51,981 nt of DNA from Bacteroidales bacterium (GTDB lineage: Bacteria > Bacteroidota > Bacteroidia > Bacteroidales > Muribaculaceae). The stretch covers positions 1-51,981 of the forward strand of contig SFGS01000005.1 of NCBI GenBank assembly GCA_004557565.1, given 5' to 3'. Of the stretch, positions 1 to 8,316 are shown piece after piece. Each line of letters starts with the position of its first letter. Position 1 is the first letter of the stretch. The position numbers were made by a program, and so were the translations under genes. Under the pieces are notes generated by a model. That model ran no database searches. It was not told the origin of the DNA and saw only the letters and a program-made list of their open reading frames with translations.

Positions 1-198
1 CCACATTGCCCCAAGGCTGTTTTTTATGTTTTTGTTTTTGATTCCATTCACAATTCGGCAACATTGCATAATCTATCCCCAGGAATTTTCCACTGAACCG
101 AAAAAATCCCTAACGGAATTTCATCGCATCTTCTTCGGAACAATATGCGTATCATTTCCTTTTTTTATTAAAATATAAGGTATTTTACGAAATTTTTT

Positions 199-206
199 TA
201 TCTTTG
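199..206 (+). promoter_or_regulatory. Putative -7 promoter element
   Basis: TATCTTTG matches the Bacteroidetes -7 consensus TAnnTTTG and lies about 55-70 bp before the first gene. No convincing -33 TTTG is visible. The rest of positions 1-198 is AT-rich DNA in which I see no gene or repeat. Confidence 0.5.
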
Positions 207-277
207 CGTATAGGAAAAATTTGTATTTATAATTTCATCATTTAAACAATTTATAACTTACGAAATCTGTTATCACA

Positions 278-1132
278 TTGTTGATTACACTGCTGCTGTC
301 GGTAGCCAGTGCGGCGCAGAATAACTTGGAAAATGGCTATGAATATGTGGATTTGGGGCTGCCCAGTGGCGCCATGTGGGCAACCAAGAATATTGGCTCG
401 CACTCCCCCGTGGATATAGGCGACTACTACTCGTGGGGCGAGGTGGAAACGAAGGATAGCTACACAAAAAACACATACAAATGGGGTGTCTGTGACACTG
501 AGGAGCATGTGCTGAAATACAACGACACCGATAAAAAAACGCGCCTCGACCCAGAGGACGATGTGGCAAAGGTGAAGTGGGGTGGACGCTGGCGTATGCC
601 CACTAAGGAGGAATTTGAGGAACTATTGAATACCTGTGAAGTGAACTTCGTCGCTTATCCTGATTACTCATCCTATAAAGTGTATGAAGTGAAAGGACCG
701 AATGGGAATGCCATTTATTTTCATCTTTGTGGCTATATGACGATGGATAAAGTTCGCGACTACAATCAGCGCGCCTATTTTTGGTCGTCGGATCTCAACC
801 AAGTGAAATCGGTTATTGGCTTTATTCCTAATGAAAGAGCAATCGAATTTTTCCTCTATAACGATGGGCGCAAATGGGCGGGTACGACCAGCAGATATAT
901 GGGAAACCCTGTTCGACCAATGTTCCTTCCACAGGTGTCAACGGGCGTAGACCAAACAGCGATTGCCAGCGATTTCACTTATAAAGTGGTGTGTGGTGGC
1001 ATAGTTTGTGACATGGATTTTGCCATTTATGATATTTCTGGCCGCGACGTCACGTCGCAGAATGGCTCATTGAGTGGGCTGTATATCCTAAAAGTGGGGG
1101 CTGTGGCGAAGAAAGTGATTGTGGCTCAGTAG
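278..1132 (+). CDS. Secreted DUF1566-like (Fibrobacter major-paralog type) protein, start codon degraded
   Basis: This is a predicted exported protein of about 284 residues and unknown function. After a hydrophobic signal segment ending near SAAQ it carries the pattern EYVDLGLPSGAMWATKN, later GDYYSWGE, GRWRMPTKEEF and YFWSSD. These are typical of the Fibrobacter-succinogenes-paralog/DUF1566-like domain common in secreted Bacteroidetes proteins. The last ~35 residues (YDISGR ... GLYILKVG) resemble a C-terminal sorting-type beta domain. No ATG opens the frame: the annotated start is TTG at 278. An ACG at 260-262 sits where a normal start would give a better signal peptide beginning with Lys. 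A REP-like pair and a terminator follow. The domain assignment is by recognition; the role is unknown. Confidence 0.7.
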   Translation: MLITLLLSVASAAQNNLENGYEYVDLGLPSGAMWATKNIGSHSPVDIGDYYSWGEVETKDSYTKNTYKWGVCDTEEHVLKYNDTDKKTRLDPEDDVAKVKWGGRWRMPTKEEFEELLNTCEVNFVAYPDYSSYKVYEVKGPNGNAIYFHLCGYMTMDKVRDYNQRAYFWSSDLNQVKSVIGFIPNERAIEFFLYNDGRKWAGTTSRYMGNPVRPMFLPQVSTGVDQTAIASDFTYKVVCGGIVCDMDFAIYDISGRDVTSQNGSLSGLYILKVGAVAKKVIVAQ

Positions 1133-1224
1133 CCCCATTGAGCAACAGCCATCGGAGATGGCGTGATTCCGCTCGCCGTTTCACGCCTCCCTTATTGGTA
1201 GGAGGCTATGGCATAACGCCATAG

Positions 1225-1308
1225 CGTAGGGACATGCCTTCGGCATGTTTCGATGCAAGACGACAAGGTGTCAACGCATTGGAAACATGCCAAAGGCATG
1301 TCCCTACG
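1225..1308. repeat. REP-like inverted pair (BIME-like), copy 1
   Basis: Two arms, CGTAGGGACATGCC at the left and its complement GGCATGTCCCTACG at the right, enclose about 56 bp. Each arm also contains its own small hairpin (ACATGCC, 3-base loop, GGCATGT). The GTAG head next to a palindrome is the hallmark of REP sequences. Further copies lie at 24627-24709 and 30399-30472. Confidence 0.8.
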
Positions 1309-1365
1309 TTATGGTGCAATTTTCGTTATCGCCTATTGTGGTAGATGTCAATTATACTGGGTGGT

Positions 1366-1405
1366 GAAAAAATGGCCACAAATTCGGGGGGGGTGAATTT
1401 GTGGC
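1366..1405 (-). terminator. Rho-independent terminator of glpR
   Basis: A perfect 11-bp stem (GCCACAAATTC at 1375-1385 with GAATTTGTGGC at 1395-1405) has a G-rich 9-base loop. Read on the minus strand it is followed by a run of six T. It lies just past the glpR stop codon. Confidence 0.75.
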
Positions 1406-1434
1406 TTTATTATATATAGTGTGTAATGGGTGCG

Positions 1435-2199
1435 CTATTTGGCGATGATGAGGTCGATGCCGAGGTCTTCGATGGTGGCGCGGTCTTTTGGCGAGATGCC
1501 AGCGTCGGTGATGATGATGTCGATTTCTTCAGTGTCGCCGATTTTTGCGAAGCCGCGTTTGCCAAACTTGCTGGAGTCGGCAAGCACGATGGTTTTCTGT
1601 GCGGTGTGCATCATCTTGCGGTTGAGGTTTGCCTCACGCATATCGGTGGTTGAGAAACCGAAATCGAAGTCGATGCCGTCAACGCCCAGATACAGCTTGC
1701 TGAAGGCGCAGTTCTTCAAAATCATCTCGCTGTATTCGCCCACCACAGAAAGCGAGCTGTGGCGAAGCATACCGCCGAGCTGCAAGATGTCGATGTTCTC
1801 GTGCTCCGAGAGGGTTTCGCTCACTTGCAGCGAAGCCGATACCACGGTGATTCTGCCGTTAGGCACGATGTTGCGTGCCAAGGCGTGAACGGTGGTGCCC
1901 GATGCCAAGATGATGGAGTCGTTGTTGGTGATGAGCTTTGCGGCTTCACGGCCGATAAGCGTTTTCTGCTCGGTGAAGAGTTTTTCCTTCTCGTTCACGG
2001 ATCGATTATTGGTAAACGGATTGAGCATGATGGCTTTGCCGTGGCTACGGTAAAGTTTGTTTTCTTTCTCCAGTTCGGTTAAATCTTTTCGTATAGTGAC
2101 CGACGACACCTGAAGGATGTCGGCAAGTTCGGTAACTTGTGCAGCCCCTTTTTTCAGCAGGGCGTTCATGATGATTTGATGTCGTTGCTCTTTAGTCAT
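1435..2199 (-). CDS. glpR: DeoR-family transcriptional repressor, probable GlpR
   Basis: The 254-residue protein has the usual length and layout of the DeoR family. An N-terminal winged helix-turn-helix (residues ~3-57, MTKEQRHQIIMNALLKKG ... VSSVTIRKDLTELEKE) precedes a sugar-phosphate-sensing DeoRC domain with ASGTTVHALA and the C-terminal LADSSKFGKRGFAKIGD motif. The frame is open for 74 codons further upstream, but that stretch is AT-rich, unlike the family, and would overlap the promoter, so I start at the ATG at 2199. The gene diverges from glpABC. Repeated 14-bp motifs in the shared intergenic region are probable operators. By family knowledge the inducer should be G3P; that is inferred from context. 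Confidence 0.88.
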   Translation of the reverse strand: MTKEQRHQIIMNALLKKGAAQVTELADILQVSSVTIRKDLTELEKENKLYRSHGKAIMLNPFTNNRSVNEKEKLFTEQKTLIGREAAKLITNNDSIILASGTTVHALARNIVPNGRITVVSASLQVSETLSEHENIDILQLGGMLRHSSLSVVGEYSEMILKNCAFSKLYLGVDGIDFDFGFSTTDMREANLNRKMMHTAQKTIVLADSSKFGKRGFAKIGDTEEIDIIITDAGISPKDRATIEDLGIDLIIAK

Positions 2200-2228
2200 G
2201 TCGGTATTGCGTGATTTTTGGATTTTAG

Positions 2229-2242
2229 TTTTGTTTCGCAAC
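2229..2242 (-). promoter_or_regulatory. Putative GlpR operator in the glpR leader
   Basis: TTTTGTTTCGCAAC is the exact reverse complement of the motif at 2376-2389. It lies between the glpR -7 element and its start codon, consistent with autorepression. Confidence 0.6.
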
Positions 2243-2264
2243 TGAAATCCGCTCTTTTTCCCTA

Positions 2265-2272
2265 CAAAAATA
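2265..2272 (-). promoter_or_regulatory. glpR promoter, -7 element
   Basis: Read on the minus strand this is TATTTTTG, matching TAnnTTTG. It lies 66 bp upstream of the chosen glpR start and just upstream of the operator-like site. Confidence 0.55.
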
Positions 2273-2322
2273 CAAAGAATCTCGCTGATTATGAAATTAT
2301 AAATGAGAAATATATCTAAAAA

Positions 2323-2354
2323 TTTGTCGTTTATCAAAAAAGATGCTAAATTTG
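2323..2354 (+). promoter_or_regulatory. glpABC promoter (-33 TTTG, -7 TAAATTTG)
   Basis: TTTG at 2323-2326 and TAAATTTG at 2347-2354 are separated by 20 bp, the Bacteroidetes sigma-70 spacing. The predicted transcription start falls inside the first of two operator-like repeats. Confidence 0.75.
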
Positions 2355-2389
2355 TTGCGAAAAAAAACCAAAAAGGTTGCGAAACAAAA
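2354..2389 (+). promoter_or_regulatory. Putative tandem GlpR operators over the glpA start site
   Basis: GTTGCGAAAAAAAA at 2354 and GTTGCGAAACAAAA at 2376 are direct repeats 22 bp apart, about two helical turns. They begin at the last base of the -7 element, so a bound repressor would block initiation. The second copy is exactly repeated, inverted, in the glpR leader. Confidence 0.65.
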
Positions 2390-2490
2390 ATGGCGATAAC
2401 TATTTTTCTTTCGGTTCCCATTTTTTTCTATGAACAACTATAGATTTTATAACTAACTTTCAACCTAACAATAAAAACGTTTTTAGGGTA

Positions 2491-4113
2491 ATGGATGTGA
2501 AACTGAAAAACAAGTATGATGTCATCGTAATCGGTGGCGGCATCACTGGCGCGGGTACTGCTCGCGACTGCGCTATGCGTGGGTTGAGTGTGCTGCTTAT
2601 CGAGCGTTTTGACTTTGCTCAAGGTGCCACGGGCCGTAACCACGGTTTGCTGCACAGTGGAGCACGCTATGCTGTGACAGACCAAGAATCTGCTACAGAG
2701 TGTATTCAAGAAAACATGATTTTGCGTAAAATCGCAAGTCATTGTGTGGACGAAACCGACGGTTTGTTCATCACACTTCCAGAAGACGATTTGGCGTATC
2801 AAGCCACTTTCGTGGAATCGTGCCAGCGCGCAGGTATCAGAGCAGATATTATCGACCCCCAAGAGGCCAAGATTCTTGAGCCAGCGGTGAATCCTTCACT
2901 TATCGGTGCTGTGAGAATTCCCGATGCCTCAATCGATCCATTCCGCCTGACCGTGGCGAATGTGGTTGACGCTCGCATACATGGTGCCGACGTGATTACT
3001 TACCACGAGGTGACCGAGCTGATTATCGACCAAACTCGTGTGGTGGGCGTGAAGATGCGCGACCAGTACACCGGCGAAATCCGCGAAGTGTATGCCGACC
3101 TCACCATCAATGCCGCCGGCATTTGGGGTATGCTCGTAGCCAAGATGGCAGGCATCACTGTTAATATGTTCCCGGCTAAGGGTGCTTTGCTCATTTTCGG
3201 ACACCGTGTCAACAACATGGTGATTAACCGCTGCCGCAAACCAGCCAACGCCGACATCCTTGTTCCTGACGACAACGTGTGTGTGATCGGTACCACCAGC
3301 GACCGTGTGCCTATCGAAACTTGCGACGATATGCGAGTGACTGATGAGGAAGTGGAAGTGCTTCTCACCGAAGGTGCGCAACTCGCTCCAGCACTTGCCA
3401 CCACACGCATCTTGCGTGCCTATGCAGGTGTTCGCCCACTGGTGGCAAGCGACCACGACCCAAGCGGCCGAAGCATCAGCCGCGGTATCGTGACACTCGA
3501 CCACGCCACACGCGACGGTTTGGAAGGCTTCGTGACCATCACCGGTGGTAAGATGATGACCTACCGCCTGATGGCAGAAATGGTGACCGACCTCGTGTGC
3601 AAGAAGCTTGGTGTGAACAAGGCTTGCGAAACAGCCACCACTCCACTCCCTGGTTCTGAGTCGAAGCAGTCGGAAGAAGAACTCCGCACATACAGCTTTG
3701 CCGACAAGGCTGCCGAAGGCCGCCACGGCACCTACACCAAGGAAATCGTGAAGCCCGCCGATGAACTCGACGAGGCACTCGTGTGCGAATGTGAGGGCGT
3801 TTCGGTAGCAGAAGTTAACTATGCCGTTAATTCACAGCACGTGAACAACATGATCGACCTTCGCCGCCGCACCCGTATGGGTATGGGCACTTGCCAAGGT
3901 CAACTCTGCTCTTGCCGTGCTGCCGGTCTGCTCTGCCAAGGCAACCACGCCGATAAGGCTGCTGCCGACTTGGCTGACTTTATCGACGAACGCTGGAAAG
4001 GTATGAAACCAGTGGCTTGGGGCGCAACCCTCAACGAAGCTCAACTCATCACCATGGTGTATGAAGACCTCTGTGGTGTGAATCAGTTTGTAAAGGAAGG
4101 AGGTATGAAATGA
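2491..4113 (+). CDS. glpA: Anaerobic glycerol-3-phosphate dehydrogenase subunit A
   Basis: This is the FAD-containing catalytic subunit that oxidises sn-glycerol 3-phosphate to dihydroxyacetone phosphate on the inner face of the membrane. The 540-residue protein opens with a dinucleotide-binding fold (DVIVIGGGITGAGTARD, residues ~9-25) and the G3P-oxidase signature RNHGLLHSGARYA (~50-62). It continues through a DAO-type FAD domain and ends with a BFD-like [2Fe-2S] domain: CECEG near residue 432 and CQGQLCSC near 467-474. This C-terminal cysteine domain separates GlpA from the aerobic GlpD. It is the first gene of glpABC and its last four bases overlap glpB. The divergent GlpR sites predict induction by G3P. 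Confidence 0.95.
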   Translation: MDVKLKNKYDVIVIGGGITGAGTARDCAMRGLSVLLIERFDFAQGATGRNHGLLHSGARYAVTDQESATECIQENMILRKIASHCVDETDGLFITLPEDDLAYQATFVESCQRAGIRADIIDPQEAKILEPAVNPSLIGAVRIPDASIDPFRLTVANVVDARIHGADVITYHEVTELIIDQTRVVGVKMRDQYTGEIREVYADLTINAAGIWGMLVAKMAGITVNMFPAKGALLIFGHRVNNMVINRCRKPANADILVPDDNVCVIGTTSDRVPIETCDDMRVTDEEVEVLLTEGAQLAPALATTRILRAYAGVRPLVASDHDPSGRSISRGIVTLDHATRDGLEGFVTITGGKMMTYRLMAEMVTDLVCKKLGVNKACETATTPLPGSESKQSEEELRTYSFADKAAEGRHGTYTKEIVKPADELDEALVCECEGVSVAEVNYAVNSQHVNNMIDLRRRTRMGMGTCQGQLCSCRAAGLLCQGNHADKAAADLADFIDERWKGMKPVAWGATLNEAQLITMVYEDLCGVNQFVKEGGMK

Positions 4114-5357
4114 AATTCGATACTATAATTATAGGTGGAGGCCTTAGCGGTCTGACAGCCGGATTGGCACTTCAAAAAGCCGGCAAGCGTGTGGCTATCG
4201 TGAGCATGGGTCAAAGCACCCTGCACTTCAACTCTGGCACATTCGACCTGCTCGGCTACGATGCACAGGGCGCGACAGTGAGCCACCCACTTGAGGCCAT
4301 CGCTAAATTAGATGCCAATCACCCATATTCAAAATGTGAAAATGTAGAAGCCCTCGCCGACGAGGCTAAGGCACTGCTCGCCGAAATGGGCGTGCGCACC
4401 ACTGGCGACGCGAAAGCCAACCACTACCGCATCACCCCAATGGGCGCGGTGAAGCCAGCATGGCTCACTATCGAGGACTACGCCTCACTTGCCGAAGCCG
4501 ACAAACTCCCTTGGAAGAAGGTGGCGCTGGTCAACATCATTGGCTATCTCGACTTCCCCACCAAGTTTATCGCAGCCGGATTGCGCAAACTCGGTGCTGA
4601 GGTGGATGTGAAAGGTTTCACCATTCCAGAACTGGAGGCTGCTCGCAAGAGCCCTACAGAAATGCGCGCTTCAAACATCGCTAAGGTGCTGGGCAACGCC
4701 GACATGGTGAAGCGTATGGCTGCCGCTGTAAACGAACAGATTCAAGGTGGCAACTACGACGTAGCACTTCTTCCTGCCGTGCTCGGTATCGCCGATGCCA
4801 CACTCAGCCAGCAGCTGAAGGACGAGGTGAAGTGCGATGTGCAATTCCTTGCCACTCTGCCACCATCGGTGCCAGGCGTGCGCGTGCAAACATTGCTTCG
4901 CAAGCGTTTCATCGCAGGCGGCGGCGTGCACCTCACTGGCGACAAGGCTATTGGCGGTGTGATTGAAGGCGGCACGCTCAAGTGCATCAACACCCAAAGT
5001 CTGACCGACACTTGCCTCAAGGCCGATAACTTCATCCTTGCAAGCGGCTCATTCGTGAGCGGTGGCTTGAACAGCAACTACGACGAAGTGACCGAAACAG
5101 TGTTCGGACTCGATGTCAACGCAGCCGAAGGCCGCCACGGACAGTGGACCAAGTATGGCGTGTATGAGGCACAGCCATATATGGAATTTGGTGTGGCTAC
5201 CGACGAAAAGCTTCATGTGAAGAAAGATGGTAAAGTGATTAACAACTGCTACGCAGTGGGCTCGGTGCTCAGCGGACACAACCGCGTGAAGATGGCCGAC
5301 GGCACAGGTGTGTCGATGCTCACAGCATTGCAGGCAGTGAAAAATATTTTAAAATAA
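4110..5357 (+). CDS. glpB: Anaerobic glycerol-3-phosphate dehydrogenase subunit B
   Basis: GlpB is the flavoprotein that, in the GlpABC complex, is thought to pass electrons from GlpA to GlpC and the quinone pool. The 415-residue sequence starts with a Rossmann motif (FDTIIIGGGLSGLTAGLALQ) and keeps the GlpB-typical STLHFNSGTFDLLGY segment near residue 30-45. It ends with a second nucleotide-binding part (CYAVGSVLSGHNRVKMADGTG). The start ATG overlaps the glpA stop (ATGA), so the two are probably translationally coupled. glpC follows after 10 bp. Confidence 0.93.
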   Translation: MKFDTIIIGGGLSGLTAGLALQKAGKRVAIVSMGQSTLHFNSGTFDLLGYDAQGATVSHPLEAIAKLDANHPYSKCENVEALADEAKALLAEMGVRTTGDAKANHYRITPMGAVKPAWLTIEDYASLAEADKLPWKKVALVNIIGYLDFPTKFIAAGLRKLGAEVDVKGFTIPELEAARKSPTEMRASNIAKVLGNADMVKRMAAAVNEQIQGGNYDVALLPAVLGIADATLSQQLKDEVKCDVQFLATLPPSVPGVRVQTLLRKRFIAGGGVHLTGDKAIGGVIEGGTLKCINTQSLTDTCLKADNFILASGSFVSGGLNSNYDEVTETVFGLDVNAAEGRHGQWTKYGVYEAQPYMEFGVATDEKLHVKKDGKVINNCYAVGSVLSGHNRVKMADGTGVSMLTALQAVKNILK

Positions 5358-5367
5358 TCGACCCGAT

Positions 5368-6615
5368 ATGGCAGACTTACAAATCAATAGCGAAAGCGTT
5401 TTCAATTTTGAGCAGTGTCTGAAGTGCTCAGTTTGTACGGTATATTGCCCAGTGTCGGCAGTAAATCCAGCATATCCCGGCCCTAAGCAAGCCGGTCCCG
5501 ACGGTGAACGCTACCGTCTGAAAAATCCAGTGTTCTTCGACGAAAACCTCAAAAAGTGCTTGAACTGCAAGCGCTGCGAGGTGTCATGTCCACAGAACGT
5601 GAATGTGGGCGACATTATTCAAGTGGCCCGCATGAAATACAGCAACCACAAGCCAGGTTTGCGCGACCGCATTCTCGCCAGCACCGACTTCGTGGGCACG
5701 ATGGCAAACCGCTTTGCCCCAATCGTGAACAAGACTTTGGCTTTGGACATCACCAAGAGCTTGATGCACAGCACCATTGGCGTTGACAAGCACCGCCAGT
5801 TCCCTGCTTACAGCGCACAGCGCTTCGAAACCTGGTATAAGCGCAACGCCAAGGCTCAACAAGCACAATACAGCAAGCAGGTGAGCTATTTCCACGGCTG
5901 CTATGTGAACTACAACTTCCCTAAGCTTGGTAAAGACCTTGTGAAGATTATGAATGCTGTGGGCTACGGCGTGCAGCTGCTCGACAAGGAAAAATGCTGT
6001 GGCGTGGCTAAGATTGCCAACGGCCTCTACGACCAAGCAAAGAAGCACGGCAACATCAACATCAACTCCATTCGCAAGGCGAAGGAAGAGGGCAGAGTGA
6101 CGCTTGGCACAAGCTCCACCTGCTGCTTCACCATCCGCGATGAATATGAGCATGTGCTCGGTATGGAATCAGCCGACATGCGCGAAAGCATGACTTTGGC
6201 CACCCGATTCCTCTACCAGCTCCTCGATGAAGGCAAGATTAAGCTCGCTTTCCGCTCCGACTATAAGAAGCGCGTGGCTTACCACAGCGCATGTCACATG
6301 GAGCGTATGGGCTGGGTGTTCTACAGCACCGAGTTGCTCAAGATGATTCCAGGTGTTGACTTCACCATGCTCGATTCGCAATGCTGCGGTATTGCTGGTA
6401 CTTACGGCTTCAAGCGTGAGAACTACGAAACCTCGCAAGCCATCGGTTCAGGCCTCTTCAAGCAAATCAAGGAAGTGGCTCCCGATTGCGTGGCTACCGA
6501 CTGCGAAACCTGTAAGTGGCAGATTGAAATGTCGACAGGTGTGCCCGTAGAAAATCCCATCAGCATCATTGCCGACGCACTCGATGTGGAAGCAACAATT
6601 AAGCTGAATTCATAA
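5368..6615 (+). CDS. glpC: Anaerobic glycerol-3-phosphate dehydrogenase subunit C (Fe-S membrane anchor)
   Basis: GlpC links GlpAB to the membrane and carries electrons to menaquinone. The 415-residue protein has two ferredoxin-type [4Fe-4S] motifs near its N-terminus (CLKCSVCTVYCP at ~18-29 and CLNCKRCEVSCP at ~63-74). Two CCG cysteine-rich domains follow (EKCCGVAK near 209 and QCCGIAGTYG near 338), as in heterodisulfide-reductase-like subunits. It is the third gene of glpABC, 10 bp after glpB. A 267-bp gap with its own promoter separates it from the transporter genes. Confidence 0.93.
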   Translation: MADLQINSESVFNFEQCLKCSVCTVYCPVSAVNPAYPGPKQAGPDGERYRLKNPVFFDENLKKCLNCKRCEVSCPQNVNVGDIIQVARMKYSNHKPGLRDRILASTDFVGTMANRFAPIVNKTLALDITKSLMHSTIGVDKHRQFPAYSAQRFETWYKRNAKAQQAQYSKQVSYFHGCYVNYNFPKLGKDLVKIMNAVGYGVQLLDKEKCCGVAKIANGLYDQAKKHGNININSIRKAKEEGRVTLGTSSTCCFTIRDEYEHVLGMESADMRESMTLATRFLYQLLDEGKIKLAFRSDYKKRVAYHSACHMERMGWVFYSTELLKMIPGVDFTMLDSQCCGIAGTYGFKRENYETSQAIGSGLFKQIKEVAPDCVATDCETCKWQIEMSTGVPVENPISIIADALDVEATIKLNS

Positions 6616-6640
6616 TTAATTAATTTTGTAATACAAAGAG

Positions 6641-6672
6641 GTCGGCATCGCGCGTGATGCTGTGGTGCCGAC
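6641..6672 (+). terminator. Hairpin after glpC, weak terminator or attenuator
   Basis: GTCGGCA (6641-6647) pairs with TGCCGAC (6666-6672), with further pairing inside. There is no clear T tract, so full termination is uncertain. Confidence 0.4.
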
Positions 6673-6778
6673 TGAAATTTAAGCTGTTTTGATTCTATTG
6701 AAAAAACTTTTTTGTTTTGGTGGTATTTTTTGAACCATTTTTGCATCAAAAAATTAGCATAATAGAGTCAAAATAGCT

Positions 6779-6786
6779 TAATTTTG
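6779..6786 (+). promoter_or_regulatory. Putative -7 promoter element for glpT
   Basis: TAATTTTG matches the Bacteroidetes -7 consensus about 97 bp before the start codon. A -33 element at the right spacing is not evident. No copy of the GTTGCGAAAC operator motif is present here. Confidence 0.5.
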
Positions 6787-6882
6787 TGCAACAAGTTAGT
6801 TGATATGGATTGCTGACCAAAATTAACAGTCGATACAGATTAATAATAACATAACTAAACTTAAAAAAATTAAAACTAAATT

Positions 6883-8271
6883 ATGGCAAGTTTTTTAGCT
6901 CCTCCAGCAGCGAGACCTGCACAGACTGGCCCAGAAGCTGATGCGAAGTACAAGAAATTGCGTTGGCAAGTCTTTATTGGTATTTTTATCGGCTACGCCG
7001 GTTTCTATCTCGTTAGAAAAAACTTCTCAATGGCAATTCCTATGCTTGCTCCTTTCGGATTCGAAAAGGGCGAGTTGGGTATCGTGCTTTCAATGAACGC
7101 CATCGCTTACGGATTCTCTAAATTCGTGATGGCAAGTATCAGCGACCGAAGCAACGCTCAGCGTTTCCTTCCACTCGGTTTGGTGTGCACGGCTATCTCA
7201 ATGCTGTTTATGATTGTGCCAGTGCAATGGCTTGGCGCAGAACATAAGGGTGCGGCTATCGCTTTGATGGCAGTCCTCAACTTCCTCGTTGGTTGGTTCA
7301 ACGGTATGGGTTGGCCTCCATGCGGCCGTGTGATGACACACTGGTTCTCAATCAAGGAACGTGGCACATGGATGAGTTTTTGGAACTGCGCCCACAATGT
7401 GGGTGGTGCACTCGTTGGCCCTATGGCTGTGTACGGCGCAATGTGGTTCGGCTCATGGTTCTATGGTGCTAACACCGACTACTACTTCCTTATCGGTACT
7501 TACGCATTCCCTGCCGCTGTGGCAGTGCTCGTGGCAGTGCTCGCTTATTTGATGATTCGCGACACCCCACAATCTTGCGGCCTCCAATCAATTGAAGAAT
7601 GGAGCGGCCACGCTGCTAAGAATTACAGCAAGGCTGATGAAAAGGCTCTTTCAGTGAGTGAAATCTTCAAGACTGTGCTTTCCAACAAATTGCTCTGGTA
7701 CATTGCTTTCGCTAATGCTTTCGTGTATATGGTGCGCTACGGATGCCTCGACTGGGCTCCTACCATCTTGAAGGAACAAGGTGTGGACTTGAAGGAAGCA
7801 GGTTGGGCATATTTCGCTTATGAAATGGCTGCAATCCCTGGCACTATCTTCTGCGGTTGGTTGAGCGACAAGGTGTTCCAAGGCCGCCGTGCATTGCCAA
7901 CCATCATCTTTATGGCACTCGTGGCTGTGGCTATCGTGGTTTACTGGCAGTTCTTCAACAACTTCACCGTGGTGATTTGTTGCTTGATCGCTATCGGCTT
8001 CCTTATCTATGGTCCTGTGATGCTGATTGGTGTGCAGGCTCTCGACCTCGCTCCAAAGAATGCAGCCGGCACCGCCGCTGGTTTGACAGGTTTCATGGGT
8101 TATGTGCTCGGTACCGCTATCCTCGCCAACGTGGTGATTGGCTATGTGGCTGAAAACGCAGGTTGGGACTGGACATTCATTCTCCTGCTCATCGCTTGTG
8201 CCCTCTCAGTGTTCTTCATGGCACTCACCTACAAGGAAGAGAAGTATCTTGCAGAGCAAAATAAGAACTAA
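6883..8271 (+). CDS. glpT: Organophosphate:phosphate antiporter, probable glycerol-3-phosphate transporter
   Basis: This 12-helix major-facilitator protein of the OPA family would exchange periplasmic G3P for cytoplasmic phosphate. The 462-residue sequence shows the family landmarks: WQVFIGIFIGYAGFYLVRKN in helix 1, NGMGWPPCGRVMTHWFS between helices 4 and 5, and WDWTFILLLIAC near the C-terminus. It sits directly behind glpABC and is followed 45 bp later by a second, clearly different OPA transporter. G3P is the likely substrate from position and similarity. Hexose phosphates cannot be excluded from sequence alone. Confidence 0.85.
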   Translation: MASFLAPPAARPAQTGPEADAKYKKLRWQVFIGIFIGYAGFYLVRKNFSMAIPMLAPFGFEKGELGIVLSMNAIAYGFSKFVMASISDRSNAQRFLPLGLVCTAISMLFMIVPVQWLGAEHKGAAIALMAVLNFLVGWFNGMGWPPCGRVMTHWFSIKERGTWMSFWNCAHNVGGALVGPMAVYGAMWFGSWFYGANTDYYFLIGTYAFPAAVAVLVAVLAYLMIRDTPQSCGLQSIEEWSGHAAKNYSKADEKALSVSEIFKTVLSNKLLWYIAFANAFVYMVRYGCLDWAPTILKEQGVDLKEAGWAYFAYEMAAIPGTIFCGWLSDKVFQGRRALPTIIFMALVAVAIVVYWQFFNNFTVVICCLIAIGFLIYGPVMLIGVQALDLAPKNAAGTAAGLTGFMGYVLGTAILANVVIGYVAENAGWDWTFILLLIACALSVFFMALTYKEEKYLAEQNKN

Positions 8272-8316
8272 CTATATCTTTCAGATTCCATTCAAACTAC
8301 TCTAAAAATATAAACT

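Noticed and set aside
1426..2082. Plus-strand frames opposite glpR
   Set aside because: Shadows of glpR on the other strand, with no start signal or domain.
2200..2421. N-terminal extension of glpR by 74 codons
   Set aside because: The stretch is AT-rich, hydrophobic, unlike DeoR proteins, and contains the divergent promoter and the operator repeats.
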